Positions 11,405-19,367 of a DNA stretch of 49,819 bases are shown here, in pieces. Both the position numbers and the translations under genes were made by a program. The notes beneath the pieces were generated by a model, which was not told the DNA's origin, searched no databases, and worked only from the letters and a program-made list of their open reading frames with translations. The stretch is from Pseudomonas sp. CBZ-4 (lineage in GTDB: Bacteria > Pseudomonadota > Gammaproteobacteria > Pseudomonadales > Pseudomonadaceae): the NCBI RefSeq assembly GCF_000346755.1, contig NZ_ANNV01000016.1:1-49819 (forward strand). Reading direction: 5' to 3'. The number at the start of each line of letters is the position of its first letter. Within the stretch, counting starts at the first letter, position 1.

Positions 11405-12852
11405 CCGATTTCCCTAAGACAAGCCAGAAACTGTTGGTGACGGTGCTGTGTAGCCTGTTGCTCAGCGCCTGCGCCATTGGCCCGGATTACAAGCGCCCGG
11501 ACGTCGTTGAACCGGTGCAGTTCAAGGAAGCGCAGGGCTGGCGCCAGGCTACGCCGAGCGATGCCTTGGCACGTGGCGCGTGGTGGGAGTTGTACGGCGA
11601 CCGTCAGCTCAACGACCTCGTGGTGCGCCTGAACACCTCTAACCAGACCGTGGCCCAGGCCGAGGCGCGCTTTCGCCAGGCCCAGGCCCAGGTGCGCAGC
11701 GCCCGTGGTGCATTTTTCCCCACGGTTGACCTGAGCGCCGGGAAAACCCGCGCCAGCCAGGGCACCGGCAGCAGCAACGCCAGCCTCAGCAGTTCCAGCA
11801 GCGGTATCCGCGATACCCTCAACGCGCAACTGGGGGTGAGCTGGGAGGCGGACGTCTGGGGTAAATTGCGCCGTGGCCTGGAAGCCAACGACGCCACGGC
11901 CCAAGCCAGTTCGGCGGACTTGGCGGCGATGCGCCTGAGCCAGCAGTCGGAACTGGTGCAAAACTACCTGCAACTGCGGGTGATGGATGAGCAGACCCGC
12001 TTGCTGCAAGCCACGCTCGATACCTACCAGCGCTCGCTGCAAATGACCGAAAACCAATACCGCGCCGGCGTCTCCGGCAAGGATGCGGTGGCTCAGGCGC
12101 AAACCCAGCTCAAGTCCACCCAGGCCAGCCTGATCGACCTGATCTGGCAGCGTGCCCAGCTGGAAAACGCGATTGCCGTGTTGATCGGCGAGGCACCGGC
12201 CAACTTCAAGCTGGCGGTGAGCAACGACATCCCGGCGCTGCCACAGATCCCCGTGAGCCTGCCGTCGCAACTGCTGGAACGCCGCCCGGACATCGCCTCG
12301 GCCGAACGCTCGGTGATCGCCGCCAACGCCAATATCGGCGTGGCCAAGGCCGCCTACTACCCGGACCTGAGCCTGAGCCTGGCGGGTGGTTATTCCAGCA
12401 GCACCTACGCCGACTGGATCAGCCTGCCGAACCGCTTCTGGTCGGTGGGCCCGAAACTCGCCATGACCCTGTTCGACGGCGGCCAGCGCTCGGCCGAAGT
12501 CGACCGTACCGTGGCCAGCTATGACGAGACCGTGGCCAAGTACCGCCAGACCGTGCTGGACGGTTTCCGCGAAGTGGAAAACTACATGGTCCAGCTCAAG
12601 GTGCTGGAGGACGAAGCCGTGGTCAGCAATGAAGCGCTGGACGCCGCCCGCGAATCGTTGCGCCTGACCCAGAACCAGTACAAGGCCGGGCTGATTGCCT
12701 ATCTGGATGTGGTGCAGGTGCAGGCGACGGCGTTGAGTAATGAGCGCACGGTGTTGACCCTGCTGCAGACACGCCTGGTGGCGAGTGTGCAACTGATTGC
12801 CGCGTTGGGTGGTGGTTGGGATGGCAAGACCCCAGTCGACACAAAGGATTGA
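11401..12852 (+). CDS. opmB: OpmB/OprM-type outer-membrane efflux lipoprotein
   Basis: This 483-residue TolC-like channel is the outer-membrane part of the efflux complex. The signal sequence ends in a lipobox, LLLSAC, giving lipidated Cys24, followed by AIGPDYKRP, the usual opening of NodT/OprM-family channels. Two tandem outer-membrane-efflux domains follow, with long Gln/Ala-rich helices, for example NQTVAQAEARFRQAQAQ and the second-repeat motif LLERRPDIASAER. It is the last gene of the operon; a REPIN follows 18 bases after the stop and may stabilise the 3' end of the messenger. Confidence 0.94.
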   Translation: MTDFPKTSQKLLVTVLCSLLLSACAIGPDYKRPDVVEPVQFKEAQGWRQATPSDALARGAWWELYGDRQLNDLVVRLNTSNQTVAQAEARFRQAQAQVRSARGAFFPTVDLSAGKTRASQGTGSSNASLSSSSSGIRDTLNAQLGVSWEADVWGKLRRGLEANDATAQASSADLAAMRLSQQSELVQNYLQLRVMDEQTRLLQATLDTYQRSLQMTENQYRAGVSGKDAVAQAQTQLKSTQASLIDLIWQRAQLENAIAVLIGEAPANFKLAVSNDIPALPQIPVSLPSQLLERRPDIASAERSVIAANANIGVAKAAYYPDLSLSLAGGYSSSTYADWISLPNRFWSVGPKLAMTLFDGGQRSAEVDRTVASYDETVAKYRQTVLDGFREVENYMVQLKVLEDEAVVSNEALDAARESLRLTQNQYKAGLIAYLDVVQVQATALSNERTVLTLLQTRLVASVQLIAALGGGWDGKTPVDTKD

Positions 12853-12870
12853 CTGTGAACACGGACTAAA

Positions 12871-12960
12871 TGTGGGAGCTGGCTTGCCTGCGATGGCGGT
12901 AGGTCAGCTGGCATTTATACCAGCTGACACGCCGCCATCGCAGGCAAGCCAGCTCCCACA
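12871..12960. repeat. REPIN (two inverted REP sequences), CTGGCTTGCCTGCGAT type
   Basis: Two REP copies, TGTGGGAGCTGGCTTGCC and its complement, face each other at 12871 and 12960. The interior forms a second perfect hairpin, GTCAGCTGG with CCAGCTGAC around an AT-rich loop. This is the classic REP-doublet mobile repeat of fluorescent pseudomonads, moved in trans by a RAYT transposase that is not in this window. Confidence 0.9.
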
Positions 12961-13145
12961 CAAGCCTCACAGATGAACTCAATCCGCCGCCGTATTTCGG
13001 GGGCTTTTGAGTCAGCCGATTGGCGTCAAAAAGACCATGATGGCTATACGCTAATATTTCAACTGTACAAGAATCTTTCTCGCTACAATCGCCCGCTTTG
13101 CCACCTGGCACGGGCTTTTCAGGCCCGTCAGTCTCGAGAAGTCCC

Positions 13146-15242
13146 ATGCTTATCGGTAGCTATTCTCCCTCGCTGGTCGTGATCTCCCTGTTCGTCGCGA
13201 TCCTGGCGTCCTACACCGCGCTGGACCTGGCCGGCCGCATTGCGACCGCCAAGGGCCGTGCGGTTTTTTATTGGATGAGTGGTGGAGCATTGGCGATGGG
13301 CGTGGGTGTGTGGTCCATGCATTTTATCGGCATGCTCGCGCTGCGCTTGCCGTTTGCCCTGGGCTTTGACGTCGGTATCACCGCGTTGTCGTTGCTGATC
13401 GCGGTGCTGTCCTGCGGCTTTGCGTTGTGGCTGGTCAACCAGCCGCGCTTGCCGGCCTGGCAGTTGGCGTTTGGCGCACTGGTCATGGGCGCGGGCATCA
13501 GCAGCATGCATTACACCGGCATGGCCGCGATGCGCATGACCCCCGGCATCGACTATGACCCGACGCTGTTCAGCGCATCGTTGTTGATCGCGGTGGTCGC
13601 TTCCGGCGCGGCGTTGTGGATTGCGTTCCACCTGCGGCGCAACACCCCTTACGTGCGCCTGATGCGCGGCGGTGCGGCGGTGGTGATGGGGCTGGCGATC
13701 GTCGGCATGCACTACACCGGCATGGCGGCCGCGCAATTTGCCGACGAGAGTTACTGCGGCGCGGCGCTGTCGGGCTTGAGTGGCAAGGGCCTGGACAACC
13801 TGGTGGTGGTCACCAGCCTGGCGGTCTTGGTGATTGCCTTGCTGACCTCGGTGCTGGACGCGCGGCTGGAGGCGCGCACCTCGGTGCTGGCCGATTCCCT
13901 GAGCCTGGCCAACCAGGAGCTGACCCACCTGGCCCTGCACGACACCCTGACCGGGCTGCCCAATCGCACCTTGCTCGCCGACCGGATCCAGCAGGCCATG
14001 CAAGCGGTCAACGAGAAGGGCGGCTGCTTTGCCCTGATGTTTATCGACCTCGACGGTTTCAAACCGGTCAACGATGCCTTCGGCCACCACATGGGCGACC
14101 AGTTGCTGCGTGAAGTCGGCCTGCGCCTGCGGGAAGACCTGCGCAGCCAGGACACCCTGGCGCGCATCGGCGGCGATGAGTTTGTGTTGCTGGTGCGCCT
14201 GACCCAGCCCGACGATGCGCTGCGCCTCGCCGAGCGCCAGGTGGGCCTGGTCAACCGCGCGTTCAAGGTGGCCGAACATGAGCTGAAGATTTCCGCCAGC
14301 GTGGGCATTGCGATCTTCCCCGGCAACGGCGGCAACCCCCAGGAACTGCTGATGAACGCCGACGCCGCGATGTACCACGCCAAGGGCATGGGCAAGAACG
14401 GCTACAGCTTCTTCGACGTGTCGATGAACACCAATGCGCGCAAACAACTGCAACTGTTGCAGGACTTGCGCAACGCCGTCGAGCAACAGCAGTTCTGCCT
14501 GCATTACCAACCCAAGTTCGATGCCGTCAGCGGCATCCCGGTGGGCGCCGAAGCGCTGTTGCGCTGGGAGCATCCGCAGCAAGGCCTGCTGTTGCCGGCG
14601 ACCTTTATCGAATTGGCGGAAAAGACCGGGCTGATCATTCCCATCGGCGAATGGGTGCTCAACGAAGCCTGTCGCCAGATGCGCCTGTGGTATGCCCAGG
14701 GCTATGAAGACTGGCGCATCGCCGTGAACCTGTCGGCGTTGCAGTTCTGCCACGCCGGGCTGGTCAAGAGCGTGGCCTCGGCCCTGGACCGGCACCAGTT
14801 GCCGGCCAACAGCCTGACCCTGGAAATCACCGAAACCACCGCCATGAGCGACGCCGATGCAAGCATGACCGTGTTGCAGCAGCTGTCGGACATGGGCGTC
14901 GACCTGTCCATCGATGACTTCGGTACCGGTTATTCCAGCCTGATGTACCTCAAGCGCCTGCCGGCCAACGAGCTGAAGATCGACCGTGGCTTTGTGCGTG
15001 ACCTGGAGCACGACGGTGACGATGCGGCCATCGTCTCGGCCATCGTCGCCCTCGGCCATGCCTTGGGGTTGCGCATCGTCGCCGAAGGGGTGGAGACCGA
15101 TGTGCAGCAGAATTTTCTCACACGGCTTGGCTGCAATTCCCTACAGGGCTACCTGCTCGGCCACCCGCTGCCAGCGGAGCGTTTCATGGCCGACATCCAG
15201 CGCGCCGAAGAGCTCGCGGCGCCTGACAAAAGCCTGGGCTGA
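13146..15242 (+). CDS. mucR: MHYT-GGDEF-EAL membrane c-di-GMP enzyme (MucR-like)
   Basis: This 698-residue protein starts at ATG 13146. An N-terminal MHYT sensor has seven predicted helices and three repeats of the signature (MHFIGMLA, then MHYTGMAA twice), thought to bind metal and sense oxygen, CO or NO. The GGDEF domain keeps GGDEF at residues 342-346. The EAL domain keeps EAL at 469-471, LEITETTAM, DDFGTGYSSL and LKIDRGF. Both active sites look intact, so it could both make and degrade c-di-GMP. Architecture and length match P. aeruginosa MucR, which governs alginate production and biofilm dispersal; NbdA is the alternative relative. The symbol rests on architecture. Confidence 0.88.
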   Translation: MLIGSYSPSLVVISLFVAILASYTALDLAGRIATAKGRAVFYWMSGGALAMGVGVWSMHFIGMLALRLPFALGFDVGITALSLLIAVLSCGFALWLVNQPRLPAWQLAFGALVMGAGISSMHYTGMAAMRMTPGIDYDPTLFSASLLIAVVASGAALWIAFHLRRNTPYVRLMRGGAAVVMGLAIVGMHYTGMAAAQFADESYCGAALSGLSGKGLDNLVVVTSLAVLVIALLTSVLDARLEARTSVLADSLSLANQELTHLALHDTLTGLPNRTLLADRIQQAMQAVNEKGGCFALMFIDLDGFKPVNDAFGHHMGDQLLREVGLRLREDLRSQDTLARIGGDEFVLLVRLTQPDDALRLAERQVGLVNRAFKVAEHELKISASVGIAIFPGNGGNPQELLMNADAAMYHAKGMGKNGYSFFDVSMNTNARKQLQLLQDLRNAVEQQQFCLHYQPKFDAVSGIPVGAEALLRWEHPQQGLLLPATFIELAEKTGLIIPIGEWVLNEACRQMRLWYAQGYEDWRIAVNLSALQFCHAGLVKSVASALDRHQLPANSLTLEITETTAMSDADASMTVLQQLSDMGVDLSIDDFGTGYSSLMYLKRLPANELKIDRGFVRDLEHDGDDAAIVSAIVALGHALGLRIVAEGVETDVQQNFLTRLGCNSLQGYLLGHPLPAERFMADIQRAEELAAPDKSLG

Positions 15243-15254
15243 CGGGTATTCTTG

Positions 15255-15288
15255 GATCCAACCCTAAACACCCGGTTGGATCAGGAGA
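15255..15288 (+). promoter_or_regulatory. Leader hairpin abutting the SDR ribosome-binding site
   Basis: GATCCAACC (15255-15263) pairs perfectly with GGTTGGATC (15274-15282) over a 10-base loop, and AGGAGA (15283-15288), the ribosome-binding site of the next gene, begins on the very next base. There is no T-run. The hairpin could tune translation or messenger stability; that is inference. Confidence 0.4.
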
Positions 15289-15296
15289 CCCCACCC

Positions 15297-16043
15297 ATGG
15301 ACAAAGTCGTCATCATCACCGGAGGCAGCCGCGGGATCGGCGCCGAGACGGCCTTGCTGGCTGCGCGCCAGGGCTACCGTATCTGCATCAATTTCCAGTC
15401 CGACGAAGCGGCTGCCCACCGCGTGCTGGAGCAGGTCCGCGCGCTGGGCGCGCAGGCTATCGCGGTGCGGGCCGATGTCAGCATCGAAGATGAAGTGATC
15501 GCATTGTTCAATCGGGTCGATGCCGAGTTGGGGCGGGTCACCGCGCTGGTGAACAACGCCGGTACCGTGGGGCACAAGTCGCGGGTCGACGAGATGTCCG
15601 AGTTCCGCATTCTCAAGATCATGAAAACCAACGTGTTGGGGCCGATCCTGTGCGCCAAGCATGCGGTGCTGCGCATGTCGCCCAGGCATGGCGGGCAGGG
15701 CGGCAGCATCGTCAACGTGTCGTCGGTGGCGGCGCGCCTGGGTTCGCCAGGTGAGTACGTGGACTATGCAGCGTCCAAGGGCGCGCTGGACACCTTCACT
15801 ATTGGCCTTTCCAAGGAGGTCGCGGGCGAAGGTATCCGCGTGAATGCGGTGCGCCCTGGTTATATCTTTACCGACTTCCATGCCCTGAGCGGTGATCCGG
15901 ATCGGGTCAGCAAGTTGGAGTCTGGTATTCCCATGGCTCGTGGCGGAAGGCCGGATGAGGTGGCGGAGGCGATTGTCTGGTTGTTGTCGGATAAGGCTTC
16001 CTACACCACCGGGACGTTCCTGGATTTGGGGGGCGGCCGCTGA
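15297..16043 (+). CDS. Short-chain dehydrogenase/reductase (SDR)
   Basis: This 248-residue classical SDR has the cofactor motif TGGSRGIG at residues 8-15, NNAG at 86-89, catalytic Ser142/143 (NVSSVAARLG), and the YxxxK pair Tyr157-Lys161 (YAASK). The C-terminal IPMARGGRPDEVAEAIVWLL is typical of glucose-1-dehydrogenase or FabG-like SDRs. An acidic residue after the second strand is not obvious, so NADP is as likely as NAD. The substrate is unknown. ATG 15297 has AGGAGA 9 bases upstream. It lies 54 bases behind the MHYT gene and may be cotranscribed. Confidence 0.92.
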   Translation: MDKVVIITGGSRGIGAETALLAARQGYRICINFQSDEAAAHRVLEQVRALGAQAIAVRADVSIEDEVIALFNRVDAELGRVTALVNNAGTVGHKSRVDEMSEFRILKIMKTNVLGPILCAKHAVLRMSPRHGGQGGSIVNVSSVAARLGSPGEYVDYAASKGALDTFTIGLSKEVAGEGIRVNAVRPGYIFTDFHALSGDPDRVSKLESGIPMARGGRPDEVAEAIVWLLSDKASYTTGTFLDLGGGR

Positions 16044-16061
16044 TTTTGTAGTGACTGGGCC

Positions 16062-16145
16062 GACGCCATCGCGGGCAAGCCCGCTCCCACATTTGAAGGT
16101 GTTCGCCGTTCAAACTGTGGGAGCGGGCTTGCCCGCGATGGCGTC
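16062..16145. repeat. REPIN, CGGGCTTGCCCGCGAT type
   Basis: GACGCCATCGCGGGCAAGCC at 16062 and its complement ending at 16145 form an almost perfect 30-bp inverted pair around a short spacer that itself pairs (TTTGAA with TTCAAA). This is a second REP family, differing from the 12.9-kb copy by GC-pairing changes on both sides of the stem. It sits between the convergent SDR and MocR genes and may act as a bidirectional 3'-end block. Confidence 0.9.
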
Positions 16146-16165
16146 AGACAGGGCGACTCGATAAC

Positions 16166-17575
16166 TCAGAACGACCGCACAATCCGCCCCAACGTCTCCA
16201 TTGCCTTCTCCGACGCCTCGGTCCACGGGCTGCCATAGTTCAAGCGAATGCAATTCCTGAAACGCTGGGTGGCCGAGAAGATCGGCCCCGGCGCGATGCT
16301 GATGCCTTGGGCCAGGGCCATCTGGAACAATTTCAACGAATCGGTCTGCTCCGGCAGTTCCAGCCACAGGAAGTAGCCGCCGGCCGGCTGGCTGACCCGC
16401 GTCTGCGCCGGGAAGTAGCGGGCGATGGCGGCGAGCATGGCGCTTTGCTGTTCTTCCAGGGCGTAGCGCAACTTGCGCAGGTGGCGGTCGTAACCGCCGT
16501 GTTGCAGGTAATCGGCAATCGCCGCCTGGGCCGGCATCGACGGGCACAGCGAGGTCATCAGCTTCAAGCGTTCGACCTTTTGCGCATAGCGTCCGGCCGC
16601 CACCCAGCCCACGCGGTAACCTGGTGCGAGGCTCTTGGCGAAGGAGCCGCAATGCAGCACCAGGCCCTCGGTGTCGAAGGCCTTGGCCGGTTTGGGTGGG
16701 TGTTGGCCGTAATACAACTCGGCGTACACGTCGTCCTCGATCAGGGGCACCTGATGGTTGCGCAAAAGTTCCACCAGCGCCTGCTTCTTGGCTTCCGGCA
16801 GGGTGGCGCCCATGGGGTTCTGGAAGCTGGTCATGGTCCAGCAGGCCTTGATCGGGTAGCGCTCCAGGCTTTGCGCGAGGGCGCCCAGGTCGATGCCGTC
16901 GCGCGGGTGCACGGGGATTTCCACGGCCTTGAGCTTCAGGCGCTCCAGCACTTGCAGGCAGGCATAGAAGGCCGGGGCTTCGATGGCCACCAGGTCGCCC
17001 GGCTCGGTGACGGCTTGCAGGCACAGGTTCAGCGCCTCGAGGGCGCCGTTGGTGATCAGCAGTTCTTCCATGGGCAGCATCAGGCCGCCGACCATGTAGC
17101 GCAGGGCAATCTGTCGGCGCAACTGCGGGTTGCCCGGCGACATGTCGGTGACCACCAGGCGCGGGTCCATCTCACGGCTGGCGCTGGCCAGGGAGCGGGC
17201 CAGGCGTGGCAGCGGGAACAGCATCGGGCTGGGGAACGCCGAGCCGAACGGCACGGTGTTGGGGTCTTTGATCGAGTCGAGCACGGAAAACACCAGCTCG
17301 CTGACATCGACTTCGGTGGACTCGTGCACCTGTTCGCTCACCACCGGCTCGGAAAACGGGCTGGGCGCATGGGTGTTGACGAAGTAGCCGGAGCGCGGTC
17401 GCGCGCGGATCAGGCCTCGGCGCTCCAGCAGGTAATAGGCCTGGAACACCGTGGACGGGCTGACGCCGTAGGTCTGGCTGGCATAACGCACCGACGGCAC
17501 GCGCTGGCCGGGGCCCAGGACGCCGGAGCGGATCAGTTCGGCAATGTCGTCGGCGAATTTTTCGTAGCGTTTCAT
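16166..17575 (-). CDS. MocR-type GntR regulator with aminotransferase-like domain
   Basis: This 469-residue protein joins an N-terminal GntR winged helix (residues 1-70; SGVLGPGQRVPSVR, VSPSTVFQAYYLLERRGLI) to a fold-type I aminotransferase domain. PLP-binding residues are visible: the Schiff-base lysine in GSFAKSLAPGYRVGW, NPMGATLP in place of the usual NPTG motif, and DDVYAELYY. Such proteins use PLP as a sensor and usually control vitamin B6, amino-acid or quorum-related genes. It resembles, from memory, the Pseudomonas regulator named MpaR, but that is not certain. It stands alone between two REPINs. Confidence 0.9.
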   Translation of the reverse strand: MKRYEKFADDIAELIRSGVLGPGQRVPSVRYASQTYGVSPSTVFQAYYLLERRGLIRARPRSGYFVNTHAPSPFSEPVVSEQVHESTEVDVSELVFSVLDSIKDPNTVPFGSAFPSPMLFPLPRLARSLASASREMDPRLVVTDMSPGNPQLRRQIALRYMVGGLMLPMEELLITNGALEALNLCLQAVTEPGDLVAIEAPAFYACLQVLERLKLKAVEIPVHPRDGIDLGALAQSLERYPIKACWTMTSFQNPMGATLPEAKKQALVELLRNHQVPLIEDDVYAELYYGQHPPKPAKAFDTEGLVLHCGSFAKSLAPGYRVGWVAAGRYAQKVERLKLMTSLCPSMPAQAAIADYLQHGGYDRHLRKLRYALEEQQSAMLAAIARYFPAQTRVSQPAGGYFLWLELPEQTDSLKLFQMALAQGISIAPGPIFSATQRFRNCIRLNYGSPWTEASEKAMETLGRIVRSF

Positions 17576-17603
17576 GGGGGCCTTATTCGTCGCAGGGCAA
17601 CAG

Positions 17604-17692
17604 GTGGGAGCTGGCTTGCCTGCGATGACGGCGGTACATCCGGCATCGTTGTTGGCTGGGCTGACGCTATCGCGGGCAAGCCCGCTCCCACA
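17604..17692. repeat. Hybrid REP pair with arms of two families
   Basis: The left arm (GTGGGAGCTGGCTTGCCTGC, from 17604) belongs to the CTGGCTTGCC family. The right arm (CTATCGCGGGCAAGCCCGCT, ending in CCCACA at 17692) belongs to the CGGGCTTGCCCG family. The other complete pairs in this window are homotypic. It lies between ccoG and the MocR gene. Confidence 0.85.
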
Positions 17693-17717
17693 GGTGATCT
17701 CTATTGTTTGTGAGGTA

Positions 17718-19133
17718 TCAGCGGTTCATTGGTGCCACGAAACGGCTGTCGGCAGCACTGTAGACCCACGGTTCATCCACATCGGTGACCTTGAAGCGCA
17801 AGGTCTGCGAGCTGCTCGCCGGTTTATCCGCCAGCAACGCCACCGACACCGGCACATCGCTGATTTCGCCTGGCGCCAGGCTGATCTCGGTCTTGCCTTG
17901 CAACTGGAAGCCATCGGCGTCCACCAGCTCCAGGCGGTAGTCCTGGCGTTGCTGGGTCTTGTTGATGACCTTGAGGCTGTAGATGTTTTCGATCAAGCCC
18001 TGGGCGTTCTCGCGGAACATGCCCCGGTCCTTGGTCACATCCAGCGAGACCATCGGCCGTTCGATCAACGCCACCACCAGCGCGGCGATCATCACCAGCA
18101 GCACGGCACTGTAGCCGATCAGGCGTGGCCTGAGCAGATGCGTCTTGCCGCCTTGCAGTTGATGCTCGGAGGTATAGCTGACCAGGCCACGGGCGTAGCC
18201 CATCTTGTCCATGATCGAATCACAGGCGTCGATACACGCGGCGCAGCCGATGCACTCCATTTGCAGGCCATCGCGGATGTCGATGCCGGTGGGGCAGACC
18301 TGCACGCACAGGTGGCAGTCGATGCAGTCACCCAGGCCGACGTCGGCGGGTTTCACCTCGCGTTTGCGTGGGCCGCGGTGTTCGCCACGGGCGGCGTCGT
18401 AGGAAATGGTCAGGGTGTCCTTGTCGAACATCACGCTCTGGAAGCGCGCATAAGGGCACATGTGCATGCACACCGCTTCACGCAGCCAGCCGGCGTTGAT
18501 GTAGGTGGCACCGGTGAAAAACAGCACCCAGAACAGGCTCACGCCACCCATCTGCCAGGTCAGCAACTCGGCGGCCAGGGGGCGGATCGGCGTGAAGTAA
18601 CCGACAAAGGTCAGGCCCGTCAGCACGCTGATGCCCAGCCACAACGTGTGCTTGGCCGCGCGCCGCGCCAGTTTGTTCGGGCTCCAGGGCGCGGCTTGCA
18701 GTTTGATGCGCTGGTTGCGTTCGCCTTCGGTGACTTTTTCGCACCACATGAACAGCCAGGTGAAGGAGCTTTGCGGGCAGGTGTAACCGCACCACACGCG
18801 GCCGGCAAATACGGTGATCGCAAACAGGCCGAAGGCGCAGATGATCAACAGCGCCGAGAGCAGGATGAAGTCCTGCGGCCAGAACGTCGCACCAAAAATA
18901 TGGAATTTGCTTTCAGCCAAGTCCCACAGTACGGCTTGGCGACCGCCCCAGTTCAGCCACACAGTGCCGAAAAAGGCCAGGAACAGAAAGCCTGCACCGC
19001 TCAAACGCAAGGTGCGGAACAGGCCGGTGAAACTACGGGTGTGGATCAGGTTGTCGCTGGATTTGGCCTTCACCTTCTTTGGGTGGATCGGCTCAAAGGT
19101 TTCCACGGTTCGGACGGGGATTCTTTCGCTCAT
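17718..19133 (-). CDS. ccoG: Cytochrome cbb3 oxidase accessory protein CcoG (FixG/RdxA)
   Basis: This 471-residue inner-membrane ferredoxin-like protein is known in the family to reduce Cu(II) to Cu(I) during cbb3 oxidase assembly. Several membrane helices carry the motif RVWCGYTCPQSSFTW and CMHMCPYARFQ. Two 4Fe-4S ferredoxin motifs follow, CIDCHLCVQVCPTGID and CIGCAACIDACDS, then a fifth helix and a C-terminal beta domain. I chose ATG 19133 (MSERIPVRTVETF) as the family-like start; an in-frame ATG at 19157 adds eight residues. No ccoNOPQ or ccoIS genes are nearby, so this may be a second copy or a separated locus. Confidence 0.92.
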   Translation of the reverse strand: MSERIPVRTVETFEPIHPKKVKAKSSDNLIHTRSFTGLFRTLRLSGAGFLFLAFFGTVWLNWGGRQAVLWDLAESKFHIFGATFWPQDFILLSALLIICAFGLFAITVFAGRVWCGYTCPQSSFTWLFMWCEKVTEGERNQRIKLQAAPWSPNKLARRAAKHTLWLGISVLTGLTFVGYFTPIRPLAAELLTWQMGGVSLFWVLFFTGATYINAGWLREAVCMHMCPYARFQSVMFDKDTLTISYDAARGEHRGPRKREVKPADVGLGDCIDCHLCVQVCPTGIDIRDGLQMECIGCAACIDACDSIMDKMGYARGLVSYTSEHQLQGGKTHLLRPRLIGYSAVLLVMIAALVVALIERPMVSLDVTKDRGMFRENAQGLIENIYSLKVINKTQQRQDYRLELVDADGFQLQGKTEISLAPGEISDVPVSVALLADKPASSSQTLRFKVTDVDEPWVYSAADSRFVAPMNR

Positions 19134-19259
19134 GGTCGTTCGCTCATCAGCCTCCATCAGGCAGGGGAACTATGCGCGCCGGTCTGTTTGCATAACAGGC
19201 TCAGGTAAAACGATAAAAAGCGGATCAGATGAGTTTTGAGGGGGTGCCTGCGTCAATGT

Positions 19260-19288
19260 GCTGCACCCCGTGGCGCCTGGGGTGCAGC
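19260..19288. terminator. Strong GC hairpin between convergently placed elements
   Basis: GCTGCACCCC (19260-19269) pairs perfectly with GGGGTGCAGC (19279-19288) over a 9-base loop; on the plus strand TGGTTTT follows. It lies about 80 bases beyond the end of the frameshifted minus-strand gene and upstream of ccoG. Read on the minus strand there is no clear T-run, so it may end or protect the upstream transcript only weakly. Confidence 0.45.
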
Positions 19289-19303
19289 TGGTTTTCAGGC
19301 ATG

Positions 19304-19317
19304 CTGATACAGATCAA
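19304..19317. promoter_or_regulatory. Candidate ANR/FNR box upstream of ccoG
   Basis: CTGAT-ACAG-ATCAA matches the ANR/FNR consensus TTGAT-N4-ATCAA at nine of ten positions. It lies about 170 bases upstream of the ccoG start. cbb3 assembly genes are classic ANR targets in Pseudomonas, which makes the site plausible. No convincing -10 element was found at the usual distance, and the 19260-19288 hairpin lies between the site and the gene. Confidence 0.4.
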
Positions 19318-19367
19318 TCAAATCGCCGAAGCAGTCTGGGTGGGCGCCCGATGTCGCTGCATTGCCC

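Noticed and set aside
12871..12960. CRISPR-like repeats
   Set aside because: The repeated units at 12.9, 16.1, 17.6, 22.9, 43.5 and 49.8 kb are dispersed inverted REP pairs, not regularly spaced direct repeats with unique spacers.
13017..13060. Sigma-70 promoter for the MHYT-GGDEF-EAL gene (TTGGCG with a TATA-like element)
   Set aside because: The -35 and -10 candidates match only loosely and several alternatives exist in the same AT-rich stretch.
17574..19208. Long plus-strand open frame opposite ccoG (and similar long antisense frames opposite muxC, glgB, treS and the histidine kinase)
   Set aside because: These are shadows of high-GC genes: the translations are His/Gln/Arg-rich, lack domains, and the opposite strand carries clear family motifs.
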